Shown here: one piece after another, positions 1 to 6,089 of the stretch | Position numbering within the stretch: position 1 is the stretch's first letter | Layout: the number at the start of each line of letters is the position of its first letter | Origin: Palsa-1188 sp050010575 | GTDB taxonomy: Bacteria; Bacillota; DSM-12270; Thermacetogeniales; Thermacetogeniaceae | Assembly (NCBI GenBank): GCA_050010575.1 | Contig: JBEKKU010000138.1 | Span: 1 to 6,182 of the forward strand | Length of the DNA stretch: 6,182 nt | Direction: 5' to 3' | Program-made: the position numbers and the translations under genes | The notes under the pieces: model-generated | Told to the model about the DNA's origin: nothing | Databases searched by the model: none | Seen by the model: only the letters and a program-made list of their open reading frames with translations

Positions 1-336
1 TTGAAAATAGCCGGCATAGATTATCAAGTTCTCCCGCACCGAGAGCACCGGATCGAGATCGTCATCCTGGGAGATCACCCCGATCTGGGATTTGATCGCC
101 CTCGGCCGGAGCATGATATCCTCGCCGAATACGCTCAGCAGCCCGTCCGACACCGGGGAGAACCCGTAAGTCATCCTGATAATGGATGTTTTGCCAGCTC
201 CGTTGGGTCCCAGCAGGCCAAAGCACTCGCCCGGGTAGACAGCAAAGTTTACACCCTTAACGGCTATAAAATCGCCGTATTTCTTGACCAGATTGCTGGC
301 CAAAACGACCGGCTGGCGTTGCTGATCGGCGCTCAT
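1..336 (-). CDS. ABC transporter ATP-binding protein, DrrA/NodI type (3' end outside window)
   Basis: Only the N-terminal 112 residues are present; the gene runs off the left edge. The frame opens with MSADQQRQPVVLASNLVKKY and contains a Walker A motif GPNGAGKT at residues 43-50, preceded by the usual aromatic A-loop Tyr about 20 residues in (KKYGDF). A Q-loop glutamine lies at residue 90 in SQDDDLDP, followed by VRENL. The phrase around the Q-loop and the following ENLIIYAGYF are characteristic of the DrrA/NodI/CcmA-like exporters (established family knowledge). Walker B, the LSGGQ signature and the H-loop lie outside the window. The ATG at 336 is chosen because GAGGT (345-341) sits 4 bases upstream. 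The protein would act at the cytoplasmic face of the membrane, energising an exporter whose permease is presumably the next gene downstream (outside the window). The substrate cannot be told. It shares the strand of the repair operon but is separated from it by 98 bp with its own candidate promoter, so it is probably a separate unit. Confidence 0.93.
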   Translation of the reverse strand, partial: MSADQQRQPVVLASNLVKKYGDFIAVKGVNFAVYPGECFGLLGPNGAGKTSIIRMTYGFSPVSDGLLSVFGEDIMLRPRAIKSQIGVISQDDDLDPVLSVRENLIIYAGYFQ

Positions 337-374
337 CTTTACCTCGCAGGTCTTGGGATAACTCTGATATGGGT

Positions 375-404
375 ATTATATATTTTCTCTTGATCTATCG
401 GCAA
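375..404 (-). promoter_or_regulatory. Candidate sigma70/sigmaA-type promoter for the ABC ATPase gene
   Basis: Read on the minus strand, TTGCCG (404-399, 4 of 6 matches to TTGACA) is followed after 18 bases by a perfect TATAAT (380-375). This lies about 40 bases upstream of the ATG at 336, in an AT-rich patch within GC-rich surroundings. The perfect -10, its position and the local composition support it; the weak -35 and slightly long spacer count against it. Confidence 0.45.
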
Positions 405-434
405 TAATTCCTAAATGATGCACCGCTGCACCGA

Positions 435-2711
435 TCACTCTTTCCCGCCCTCCGTCGTTTCCAAACTACCCTGCGCCAGGCAGCGGAGGATCAGTTCTGC
501 CGCCTGCTTGCTCAGCGGCTGATTGTCGTTGCCGCACTTTGGCGAGATGACGCAGCCGGGACAGCCCTGTTCACAGGGACAATCCCGTACCAGTTCATGG
601 GTCATCCTGGCGATCTCCTCAAACAGTTCGAAGGCTTTTTCCGCCAGGCCGATGCCTCCCTCGTAGCCATCGTAGATAAAGACTGTTGCCGCCCTGGTAT
701 CATAGTGAAAGGGCACTGAGACACCACCGATGTCCCGCCGGTCGCACATCACCTGAAAGGGCATGATGCCGATCATGGCATGCTCGATCCCATGCAGGCC
801 GCCGGCAAAATCCTGTTGCTGCTCCTGCACCATTTTTTTGATCTCATTCGGCACCGTGAACCAGATAGCGCAGGTTTTGAAGTTGGTGGGCGGCAGGTCG
901 AGCGGCTGAAAGCCGATGGCGCTGTCGCGCCTTCTGATCTTGTAGCCGGTATACTGTTCATTCACCACCACGCTGCCGAGAGTCACCCTGAAGCCTCCAA
1001 CATCCTTCTGCTGCCGCTCTGCCAAGACTTCGATACTGGCCGCCTTCACCGGTTCGGTAAAATAGTCCACCTCGGACCGTTCAGCATTGATGGTGGCGGT
1101 ATCCAGGTCCAGGGATCGCACCACATAGGTCTCTCCCTGGTGCAGCAACACTGCGCCATCGTGGGCTTCCCGAAAGGCGCGGAGGCGGTCCATGGTCTCC
1201 ACGATCTTGCCGTCGCAGACCATCTTGAATATTCCTGAAGAGAAGCTGTCCAGCGATACCAGGTCCGCTGGCCTGGCCCTGCCCGCGTATACGTAGCCGC
1301 TCCCGGTCCGTCGCAGCAGTAACTCCTGTTCCAAGGGCTCTAGCAGGCCATCCATGGCGCCGAAAAACTCCTGATCGGACTCTGGCAGCAGCGGCAATTC
1401 TGAGGCTGCGCACAGCAGGTGTCCGGATTTGATGTAAGGGTTATGGAGGTTGATGATGGCATGTTCGAAGGGACTGCCAAAGAAGACTCCGGGATGGTGC
1501 ATGAAGTATTGGTCGAGCGGGTCCTGAAAGGCCACCAGCACGGCTACTGACTCCCCGGCACCCCTACCGGACCGGCCTGCCTGTTGCCAGGCTGAGACCA
1601 CGCTGCCCGGGTAACCGGAGATGATCACGGCGTCCAGGGCACCGATATCGATCCCAAACTCCAGGGCGTTGGTGGCGGTCACTATTTTCAGTCTCCCCTG
1701 TTTCAGCCGGCTTTCAATCTCCCGGCGCTCTTCCGGCCGGTAGCCGGCCCTGTAGGAGGTCACCTGGTCTGCCAGATCAGGGCTGTTTTCGGACAGATCG
1801 CCCCTGATCCAGAAGGACAGAAGTTCGGCCATCTTCCTGGATACAGTGAAACACAGGGTATGCAGGTTGTGGTTCACTGTCTCCAGCAGCAGGCGCCGCG
1901 TCTCCTGATGGGCGGATGGTTTGTTGGCGCCCTCGAAGAAAGGATTGTACAGCACGAAGGATTTGCTGCCTCTGGGTGAGCCGTCATCGTCGATCAGCTG
2001 GAACTGCAGGCCCGTCAGGTTCCGGGCAAACTCCAGGGGGTTGGCGATGGTGGCGGAGCTGAGGATGAATTGCGGCCTGGAGCCGCAACCACTGCAGATT
2101 CTTCTTAACCTCCTGATCAGGAAGGCCACGTTGGAACCGAAAACACCCCGGTAATGATGCGCCTCATCGATCACCACGTACTTCAGGTTCCCCAGGAAGC
2201 GTTGCCACTTGAAGTGCCAGGGCAGCACCTGGTGCAGTTCGTAGGGATTGGTGATGATCACTCGGGAACGTTCCCGGATTCCCGGTCTCCGGCCGGAGGG
2301 GGTATCGCCGTCATAGATCTCCGGGTAAGTCTTGATCACTGATGCCCGATCCATCTCTCTGACAGACTGTAACTGGTCGTTGGCCAGGGCCTTGGTGGGA
2401 TAGATATAGAGAGCCGTGGCCCGGGGGTCGAGCTGCAGGCCCTCGAAGACCGGTATGTTGAAGGCCAGCGACTTACCAGAAGCGGTGGGTGTGGTCAGGA
2501 TAATGTTGCCGCCGTCCCTTACGCCGTCGATGGCCCGGCATTGGTGGCTGTAGAGCCTGATCTCCTTGAGGTAGTCTTGGATGCCCGGCGGCAGGCCCTC
2601 ATCCAGTGTGCCGTATACCGGCGATCGCGCCTCGATAGTTTTAATAAAGGCGATTCTCTTCTGGTAATAGGGGTCCCCAGCCAGGTGTTCCAGCAATGAT
2701 CCTACCGACAT
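435..2711 (-). CDS. mrfA: MrfA/YprA-like DExH-box ATP-dependent DNA helicase with C-terminal zinc-cysteine region
   Basis: This is a superfamily 2 helicase of 758 residues, close to the roughly 750 of Bacillus subtilis MrfA. In order it shows motif I TTPTASGKS (about 73-81), motif Ia YPTKALANDQ (about 104-113), DEAH at 182-185, motif III SAT at 219-221, a motif IV/V region ending FGIDIG (352-357), and motif VI QQAGRSGRG (376-384). A long C-terminal region of the DUF1998/MrfA zinc-binding type follows, ending in a cysteine cluster CPCEQGCPGC...C (Cys 711, 713, 717, 720, 726). In B. subtilis MrfA works with the nuclease MrfB in a UvrA-independent repair of mitomycin C damage (family knowledge). 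Here it is the last gene of a three-gene operon, directly after the MrfB-like nuclease, which supports the call. An in-frame GTG at 2720 is possible, but the ATG at 2711 is preferred: GGAG lies 8 bases upstream of it, whereas nothing is properly spaced for the GTG. The stop is TGA at 437-435. The protein has no signal peptide and acts in the cytoplasm. Confidence 0.92.
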   Translation of the reverse strand: MSVGSLLEHLAGDPYYQKRIAFIKTIEARSPVYGTLDEGLPPGIQDYLKEIRLYSHQCRAIDGVRDGGNIILTTPTASGKSLAFNIPVFEGLQLDPRATALYIYPTKALANDQLQSVREMDRASVIKTYPEIYDGDTPSGRRPGIRERSRVIITNPYELHQVLPWHFKWQRFLGNLKYVVIDEAHHYRGVFGSNVAFLIRRLRRICSGCGSRPQFILSSATIANPLEFARNLTGLQFQLIDDDGSPRGSKSFVLYNPFFEGANKPSAHQETRRLLLETVNHNLHTLCFTVSRKMAELLSFWIRGDLSENSPDLADQVTSYRAGYRPEERREIESRLKQGRLKIVTATNALEFGIDIGALDAVIISGYPGSVVSAWQQAGRSGRGAGESVAVLVAFQDPLDQYFMHHPGVFFGSPFEHAIINLHNPYIKSGHLLCAASELPLLPESDQEFFGAMDGLLEPLEQELLLRRTGSGYVYAGRARPADLVSLDSFSSGIFKMVCDGKIVETMDRLRAFREAHDGAVLLHQGETYVVRSLDLDTATINAERSEVDYFTEPVKAASIEVLAERQQKDVGGFRVTLGSVVVNEQYTGYKIRRRDSAIGFQPLDLPPTNFKTCAIWFTVPNEIKKMVQEQQQDFAGGLHGIEHAMIGIMPFQVMCDRRDIGGVSVPFHYDTRAATVFIYDGYEGGIGLAEKAFELFEEIARMTHELVRDCPCEQGCPGCVISPKCGNDNQPLSKQAAELILRCLAQGSLETTEGGKE

Positions 2712-3769
2712 GGGCGCCACTCCGCGGACAGCTTGAAAAACATTCTGGCCAGGGAGATCAGATCCTGTTTGTTGTGCTCCAGGATCGGGACCAGGGGGCC
2801 TGGATTGCCGGTTCTAAGGTAAGTCTCGTAGAACTCCGGCACCAGGGCCGAGAGTACGTCATGGTCTCTCTCAATCCCCAGCAGGTGCTGCTCCAAGGTG
2901 CACAGCCGGCAGTCCGGCAATAACTCGCGGTAACTGCGCCTGGCGAAGAAGAGCAGGTCAAAGTTGGGCCGGTTCAGATCGGCGGCCATCCGGTAGTAGA
3001 CTGCCCGCTCACCGATGTAGGGAACATCGAAGCATCTGCCGTTGTAGGTCACCAGGGCGGTATGCTGCTCCAGGTGCGAGAGGGCGGCGCAGATGGCAGC
3101 CGGCTCCTCCGGGATGTCCCGGGCCAGGTACTGGGAAACCATGATCCTGCCGCCGCTGACGCCAGCCACACCGATCAAGATGATCGGGCGCTGAAACAGG
3201 CCCATGGTCTCGATGTCCAGAAAAAGCAACTGCTCGATCTCGTGCAGGCCGGACAACCTGAGCATCTGCGGATGCGATCTGCTATATCTGAAGGTGATCA
3301 GGCGGAACAACTCTGCCGGGTCTCCCCGGAGCAGGATCTCCAGCACTGTCCGGGCCTCCTCGCCAAACCGCGGGTGGCCGGCTAAGCTCTCGAGGGTCGG
3401 GTAGCCCGAACTCTTCAGGAGTTTTTCGGTCTCCTCCCTGATGCCGAGGACCAACTTCAGGTCTGACAGCAACTCCCCCAACACCTCGGCCGGTCCAGGC
3501 CGGCTGAGGGGATCGATGTCGCATTCCTCTTGGATCGCCAGGCAGGATCCCCGCTCGTTCCTGGCCACCCGGCCTCCGGTGACATCCTGGATGTTGTTTC
3601 CCCGGTACTGCCGGAGCAGTTCACGCTTTAACCTCTGAGCGTCGTTGTATTCCCGATCCGGCAAATAATCTGCTCGCAATTCCTGATCATGTGGACAGCT
3701 CTCCGGAACGATCCGGTATTCCCTGAGGCGTTCACTCTTCTCCTGCCATAACCTGCCGATCTGTTCCAC
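2702..3769 (-). CDS. mrfB: MrfB/YprB-like DEDD-family exonuclease (RNase H-like fold)
   Basis: The 355-residue protein carries an RNase H-like 3'-5' exonuclease domain in its second half. The acidic DxE pair is in FLDIETMG (D185, E187), a further acid is in TYNGRCFDVPYI (D248), and the last is in EHNKQDLISL (D336). The intervening segment with LPDCRLCTLEQHLLGIERD (from about residue 284) is typical of the YprB/RNase_H_2 group. In the N-terminal half, residues about 107-138 (LVLGIREETEKLLKSSGYP and on) look like a helix-hairpin-helix DNA-binding motif. MrfB is the metal-dependent nuclease partner of the MrfA helicase in mitomycin repair (family knowledge), and the helicase follows with a 10-base overlap. 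The start is GTG at 3769 with GAGGGG 8 bases upstream; the stop is TAG at 2704-2702. The protein ends soon after the last catalytic acid, so it lacks the C-terminal extension (TPR-like, as I recall) of the longer B. subtilis protein. It is cytoplasmic. A more general DEDD nuclease role is the main alternative. Confidence 0.88.
   Translation of the reverse strand: MEQIGRLWQEKSERLREYRIVPESCPHDQELRADYLPDREYNDAQRLKRELLRQYRGNNIQDVTGGRVARNERGSCLAIQEECDIDPLSRPGPAEVLGELLSDLKLVLGIREETEKLLKSSGYPTLESLAGHPRFGEEARTVLEILLRGDPAELFRLITFRYSRSHPQMLRLSGLHEIEQLLFLDIETMGLFQRPIILIGVAGVSGGRIMVSQYLARDIPEEPAAICAALSHLEQHTALVTYNGRCFDVPYIGERAVYYRMAADLNRPNFDLLFFARRSYRELLPDCRLCTLEQHLLGIERDHDVLSALVPEFYETYLRTGNPGPLVPILEHNKQDLISLARMFFKLSAEWRPCR
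2720..2723 (-). promoter_or_regulatory. Ribosome binding site that decides the helicase start
   Basis: GGAG on the minus strand (2723-2720) lies 8 bases before the ATG at 2711, inside the last codons of the upstream nuclease gene. It abuts the alternative GTG at 2720-2718 and so cannot serve that codon. This favours the 758-residue product and a 10-base overlap with the nuclease gene, an arrangement that suggests translational coupling. Confidence 0.6.
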
Positions 3770-3777
3770 TGTGATTA

Positions 3778-3783
3778 CCCCTC
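3778..3783 (-). promoter_or_regulatory. Ribosome binding site of the MrfB-like gene, overlapping the upstream stop codon
   Basis: GAGGGG (3783-3778 on the minus strand) lies 8 bases before the GTG at 3769. Its first two bases are the last two of the TGA stop (3784-3782) of the CooC-like gene. This fixes the GTG start and suggests that ribosomes ending on the first gene feed the second. Confidence 0.65.
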
Positions 3784-4537
3784 ACGCCGTCGGTTCCAAC
3801 AGCTTCCGGAAGATCTCCCTAGTTGCCTGAACAGCCGGGCTGTCCGGGGGCAATTGCACCAGCGGTTGATCTTTGAGGTCATAATTAGCCAACTGATCGT
3901 CAAAGGGGATGGTGCCGATCAGCTCCAGCCCGGTGGCTGCGATCTCAGCCTTGAGCGGCGCCGGATCGGCTGTCTTGGTAATGATCAGGTAGGCCTTGCC
4001 AATATCAATATTCAACGACCTGGCCAGCTCCCGGATCCGGCCGGCAGTACGGACGCCCTTCACCGTAGGGTCGGAGATGATCAGCATGATATCCAAACGC
4101 TCGATCACTTCCCGGCTCAGATATTCCATGCCGGCCTGATCGTCGATCACCATATAGTCGTATTTTTCATCCAATATCTCCATGTTGTTTTTCAGGATGG
4201 TCATGGGGATGCAGTAGCAGCCAGCCTCCTGCGGCGCCCCCACCAGCAGCAGATCGTAGTCCCCGGCATGAGTCAGCGCATCCCCGGGCAGATGCTCCTT
4301 GATATAGTTGCCCCTGATGGCGTTATCGATGGTGTCGATGTTTTTAGCCTCGTTAAAAATATCGGAGATCGACTTCCTGACCTGCACTCCCAGAGCCAGA
4401 TTGAGGGTGGAGTTGGGGTCGGCGTCCACCGCCAGAATGGTCCCCTTCTTGGAATCGATCAGATACCGGATCAGCAGCGAGGCGATGGTGGTTTTGCCCG
4501 TGCCGCCTTTGCCGGCCAAGGCGATATGCATGGCCAT
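3782..4537 (-). CDS. CooC/AcsF-like P-loop ATPase (nickel-insertion accessory protein family)
   Basis: This 251-residue ATPase belongs to the SIMIBI/MinD-ParA class. The deviant Walker A GKGGTGKTT is at 9-17 with the signature lysine K10. Switch I is AVDADPNS (36-43), and a Walker B/switch II region is VIDDQAGMEYLSR (130-142). The diagnostic feature is a CxC in GAPQEAGCYC (C107, C109), the position where CooC proteins bind nickel at their dimer interface. In that family ATP binding drives nickel delivery to the C-cluster of CO dehydrogenase or to acetyl-CoA synthase (family knowledge). The start at ATG 4537 puts the P-loop at the very N-terminus, as is usual, and a GGTG-type ribosome binding site (4550-4547) lies 9 bases upstream. 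The frame is open further up to 4585, and an ATG at 4531 is also possible. It heads the operon with the MrfB- and MrfA-like genes, with 12 bp to the next start. No CODH gene is in view, so the client is unknown. It is a weak candidate for a ParA/MinD partition protein because of the CxC. Confidence 0.85.
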   Translation of the reverse strand: MAMHIALAGKGGTGKTTIASLLIRYLIDSKKGTILAVDADPNSTLNLALGVQVRKSISDIFNEAKNIDTIDNAIRGNYIKEHLPGDALTHAGDYDLLLVGAPQEAGCYCIPMTILKNNMEILDEKYDYMVIDDQAGMEYLSREVIERLDIMLIISDPTVKGVRTAGRIRELARSLNIDIGKAYLIITKTADPAPLKAEIAATGLELIGTIPFDDQLANYDLKDQPLVQLPPDSPAVQATREIFRKLLEPTA

Positions 4538-4719
4538 CTCTAACAACACCCCTTCAGATTTAATTATCTGCCAACATAATACCACTTAAAGGACAGGTTG
4601 CGCCCATCTATCTTTCACACTGTTCAAGATCTGCTCAGGTTAAAGAATCACCCGGCTATTTTTCCCAGCCATAGTAATACTACCTGTAACACCAGTTGAA
4701 AGTGGTCAGGGTCTAGCAC
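4538..4719. promoter_or_regulatory. Divergent intergenic region, AT-richer than the genes
   Basis: This 182 bp region separates the minus-strand cooC-mrfB-mrfA operon from the plus-strand polyferredoxin gene, so both promoters should lie here. On the minus strand, -10-like TATTAT (4581-4576) and GATAAT (4568-4563) are visible, the first giving a leader of about 30 bases. Neither has a convincing -35, which may point to an activator. On the plus strand TAATAC at 4675-4680 is a weak -10 candidate, also without a good -35. I found no convincing LexA/DinR box (GAAC-N4-GTTC) or FNR/CRP-type palindrome, and no small gene or structured RNA. Confidence 0.35.
4708..4711 (+). promoter_or_regulatory. 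Ribosome binding site of the polyferredoxin gene
   Basis: AGGG lies 8 bases before the ATG at 4720. An in-frame TAG at 4714-4716 just upstream closes the frame, so the first possible ATG is 4720. A further ATG at 4726 is less well spaced. Confidence 0.5.
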
Positions 4720-5157
4720 ATGGTGATGCGGAGCGGCATTAAAAGACGGCCTCTGGCTCTCTGGCGTACCCTGATTCCGGCCATCAGTTCCGGCCTGACC
4801 ATTTCCCTCATGGCCAGGTTGCACTATCCCCTCCCCCACGACGCCATAGCGCTGCTCTGGCTGTCCCGCCTGGATCCCCTGCTGTTAGCCTCGGCATTGC
4901 GCTGGGATGGAGCACTGCCCTATTGGGCGTGGCTGCCCCTAGCGGGGTTGCTGGTTGCCGCTGCAATAGGCCGTCTTTTCTGCGGCTGGCTATGCCCCGT
5001 AGGCGGGTTGCTGAGCCTGCTCCAATCCGGCCGGGAATTCCTGGACGGCACAAGAAGTGGTATCTGCAAATATTGTCCCCGAGCAAGGGGCGATATCTCT
5101 GGCTGGCATTTCTTCTGGGAGTGCTGCTCCTGGGCAGTAACTGGCCGCTCCTGTTAA
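4720..5157 (+). CDS. 5' reading frame of the broken polyferredoxin: NapH-like N-terminal membrane part
   Basis: The frame gives 145 residues. Two hydrophobic segments are seen at about 15-34 and 67-84, and the second runs into FCGWLCPVGGLLSLL (from residue 87; Cys 88 and 92), the typical NapH/NosR cysteine motif at the cytoplasmic end of a helix. The basic start (MRSGIKRR) fits an inside N-terminus. After about residue 108 the sequence (RSGICKYCPRARGD and on to the TAA at 5155-5157) stops resembling the family and loses hydrophobicity, so this tail is probably out of frame. The small CKYC pair in it is judged accidental. Translation of this frame alone would give a two-helix fragment without any complete ferredoxin cluster. 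Confidence 0.7.
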   Translation: MVMRSGIKRRPLALWRTLIPAISSGLTISLMARLHYPLPHDAIALLWLSRLDPLLLASALRWDGALPYWAWLPLAGLLVAAAIGRLFCGWLCPVGGLLSLLQSGREFLDGTRSGICKYCPRARGDISGWHFFWECCSWAVTGRSC

Positions 5158-6089
5158 CGCCCTACACCCTGTTGAGCCACGAGATCGACAGAGCGTGGAC
5201 CGGCCAATTCCCCTGGCTGGCAATAGCAGCGTTGCTGCTCGGCCTGCTCTTCTATCCCCGTTTCTGGTGTGTCTTCATCTGTCCGACCGGTCTGCTGCTA
5301 TCAGCCATCAGCCATTGGCGCCTGTGGCGCCAGTCATCTGCTGCCGGCTGCAACCAGTGCGGGAGATGCCGGCTTGATTGCCCGGCGCAGTCCGCCCGGC
5401 CCGGCCAGAGCGCAGGCGAGCAGTGCCTGCTCTGTGGCCGGTGCCAGGATGGCTGCCCCAGTAAAGCCGTGCGCTGGATTGCCGGCAGACGCATCCATCC
5501 ATCAAAAGAGATACCGTCGACTGCCGCAGAAACAGGCTGTTCAGACTTTGGCCAGTCGCGGCGCATGCTGCTCAAGGGAGCGGCGGCCACTATCGCTGTG
5601 ACCGGCCTCTGGTTCTGGCTCGGGCGTAGGGCCATGGCTCAACCGTTACGCCCCCCAGGCGCCCTGCCCGAGCCGGAGTTTCTCGAACGTTGCGCCCGCT
5701 GTGCCCGGTGCATCAAGGTCTGCCCCAACCAGGCGCTGCAGCCGGCGCCGTTGTCCGCAGGCCTGAGTACCATGGAAACACCGCAACTGGCGCCTCGCAA
5801 GGGACGCTGCGACCTGTGCCTGTTATGCCAGGAGGTCTGCCCCACGGGAGCGATCAGGAGATTACCCGCAGGAAAGGTGAAGATCGGCACGGCCATATTA
5901 GACCAGGCCAGTTGTCTGGCCTGGCAGCAGGGTAAGTATTGCCTGCTCTGTGTCGAACAGTGCACCTTCCAGGCAGTACGGATGGACGAAAAGCGCCGCC
6001 CCTTTGTCAGGGCGGCAAGTTGTATCGGCTGCGGAGCCTGCGAGAACGGGTGCCTGGTGGCGGGCGCCGCCATTCACGTCTACCCCTGA
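4923..6089 (+). CDS. 3' reading frame of the broken polyferredoxin: NapH C-terminal part plus NapG-like six-cluster portion
   Basis: The frame is open from a TTG at 4923, but family-like sequence begins only near HKKWYLQIL (5049). Residues below use the restored 456-residue numbering. Two helices (about 126-141 and 164-188) end in a second motif CVFICPTG (C184, C188). Ferredoxin motifs CxxCxxCxxxC follow at C211-221 and C236-246. The twin-arginine-like SRRMLLKG (R281, R282) precedes a hydrophobic stretch to about 302. Four NapG-type clusters then come at C325-335, C364-374, C399-415 (spaced C-x8-C-x2-C-x3-C, as in NapG) and C435-445. The segments RPPGALPEPEFLERC and PRKGRCDLC are typical of the NapG/MauM group. 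No ribosome binding site precedes the TTG at 4923 or the ATG at 4992, so independent translation is unlikely. Confidence 0.82.
   Translation: MGVAAPSGVAGCRCNRPSFLRLAMPRRRVAEPAPIRPGIPGRHKKWYLQILSPSKGRYLWLAFLLGVLLLGSNWPLLLTPYTLLSHEIDRAWTGQFPWLAIAALLLGLLFYPRFWCVFICPTGLLLSAISHWRLWRQSSAAGCNQCGRCRLDCPAQSARPGQSAGEQCLLCGRCQDGCPSKAVRWIAGRRIHPSKEIPSTAAETGCSDFGQSRRMLLKGAAATIAVTGLWFWLGRRAMAQPLRPPGALPEPEFLERCARCARCIKVCPNQALQPAPLSAGLSTMETPQLAPRKGRCDLCLLCQEVCPTGAIRRLPAGKVKIGTAILDQASCLAWQQGKYCLLCVEQCTFQAVRMDEKRRPFVRAASCIGCGACENGCLVAGAAIHVYP

Larger units (their letters stand above)
4720..6089 (+). pseudogene. NapH-NapG-like fused membrane polyferredoxin, interrupted by an apparent frameshift
   Basis: Two overlapping frames together spell one protein of about 456 residues if one base is restored near 5035-5055. 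The 5' frame supplies the start and the first two membrane helices; the 3' frame supplies the other helices and all six ferredoxin-type clusters. The order is a NapH/NosR-like membrane domain with two CxxxCP motifs, two [4Fe-4S] motifs, an internal twin-arginine-like SRRMLLKG before a hydrophobic stretch, then a NapG-like domain with four [4Fe-4S] motifs. Such proteins pass electrons between the quinone pool or cytoplasmic donors and a redox enzyme at the membrane (family knowledge). The partner enzyme here is unknown and no nitrate reductase gene is visible. I see no slippery heptamer for programmed -1 frameshifting, so a real mutation or a sequencing error is likelier. It is divergent from the CooC-like gene. 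The stop is TGA at 6087-6089. Confidence 0.75.

Noticed and set aside
1..393. Open frame of 130 codons on the plus strand at the left edge
   Set aside because: It is antisense to the ABC ATPase, whose Walker A and Q-loop are unmistakable on the minus strand; the plus-strand translation resembles nothing.
337..434. Intrinsic terminator after the helicase gene
   Set aside because: Only an imperfect, widely spaced inverted repeat (TGATCGG and CCGATAGATCA) and no stem followed by a T-run on the minus strand.
780..1238. Open frame of 152 codons on the plus strand inside the helicase gene
   Set aside because: Fully antisense to conserved helicase sequence, no ribosome binding site, and a composition typical of a shadow frame.
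3854..4543. Open frame of 229 codons on the plus strand
   Set aside because: Antisense to the CooC-like gene with its P-loop and CxC motifs; the product is rich in His, Gln and Asp as expected of a reverse-frame shadow.
4571..4627. Possible SOS (DinR) or CRP/FNR-type operator
   Set aside because: Only half-sites were found (for example GAAC followed by TGAA, and one TCACA); no palindrome with correct spacing.
5040..5075. Programmed -1 ribosomal frameshift site in the polyferredoxin gene
   Set aside because: No slippery heptamer in the zero frame and no clear downstream stem-loop or upstream Shine-Dalgarno-like stimulator; mutation or sequencing error is simpler.
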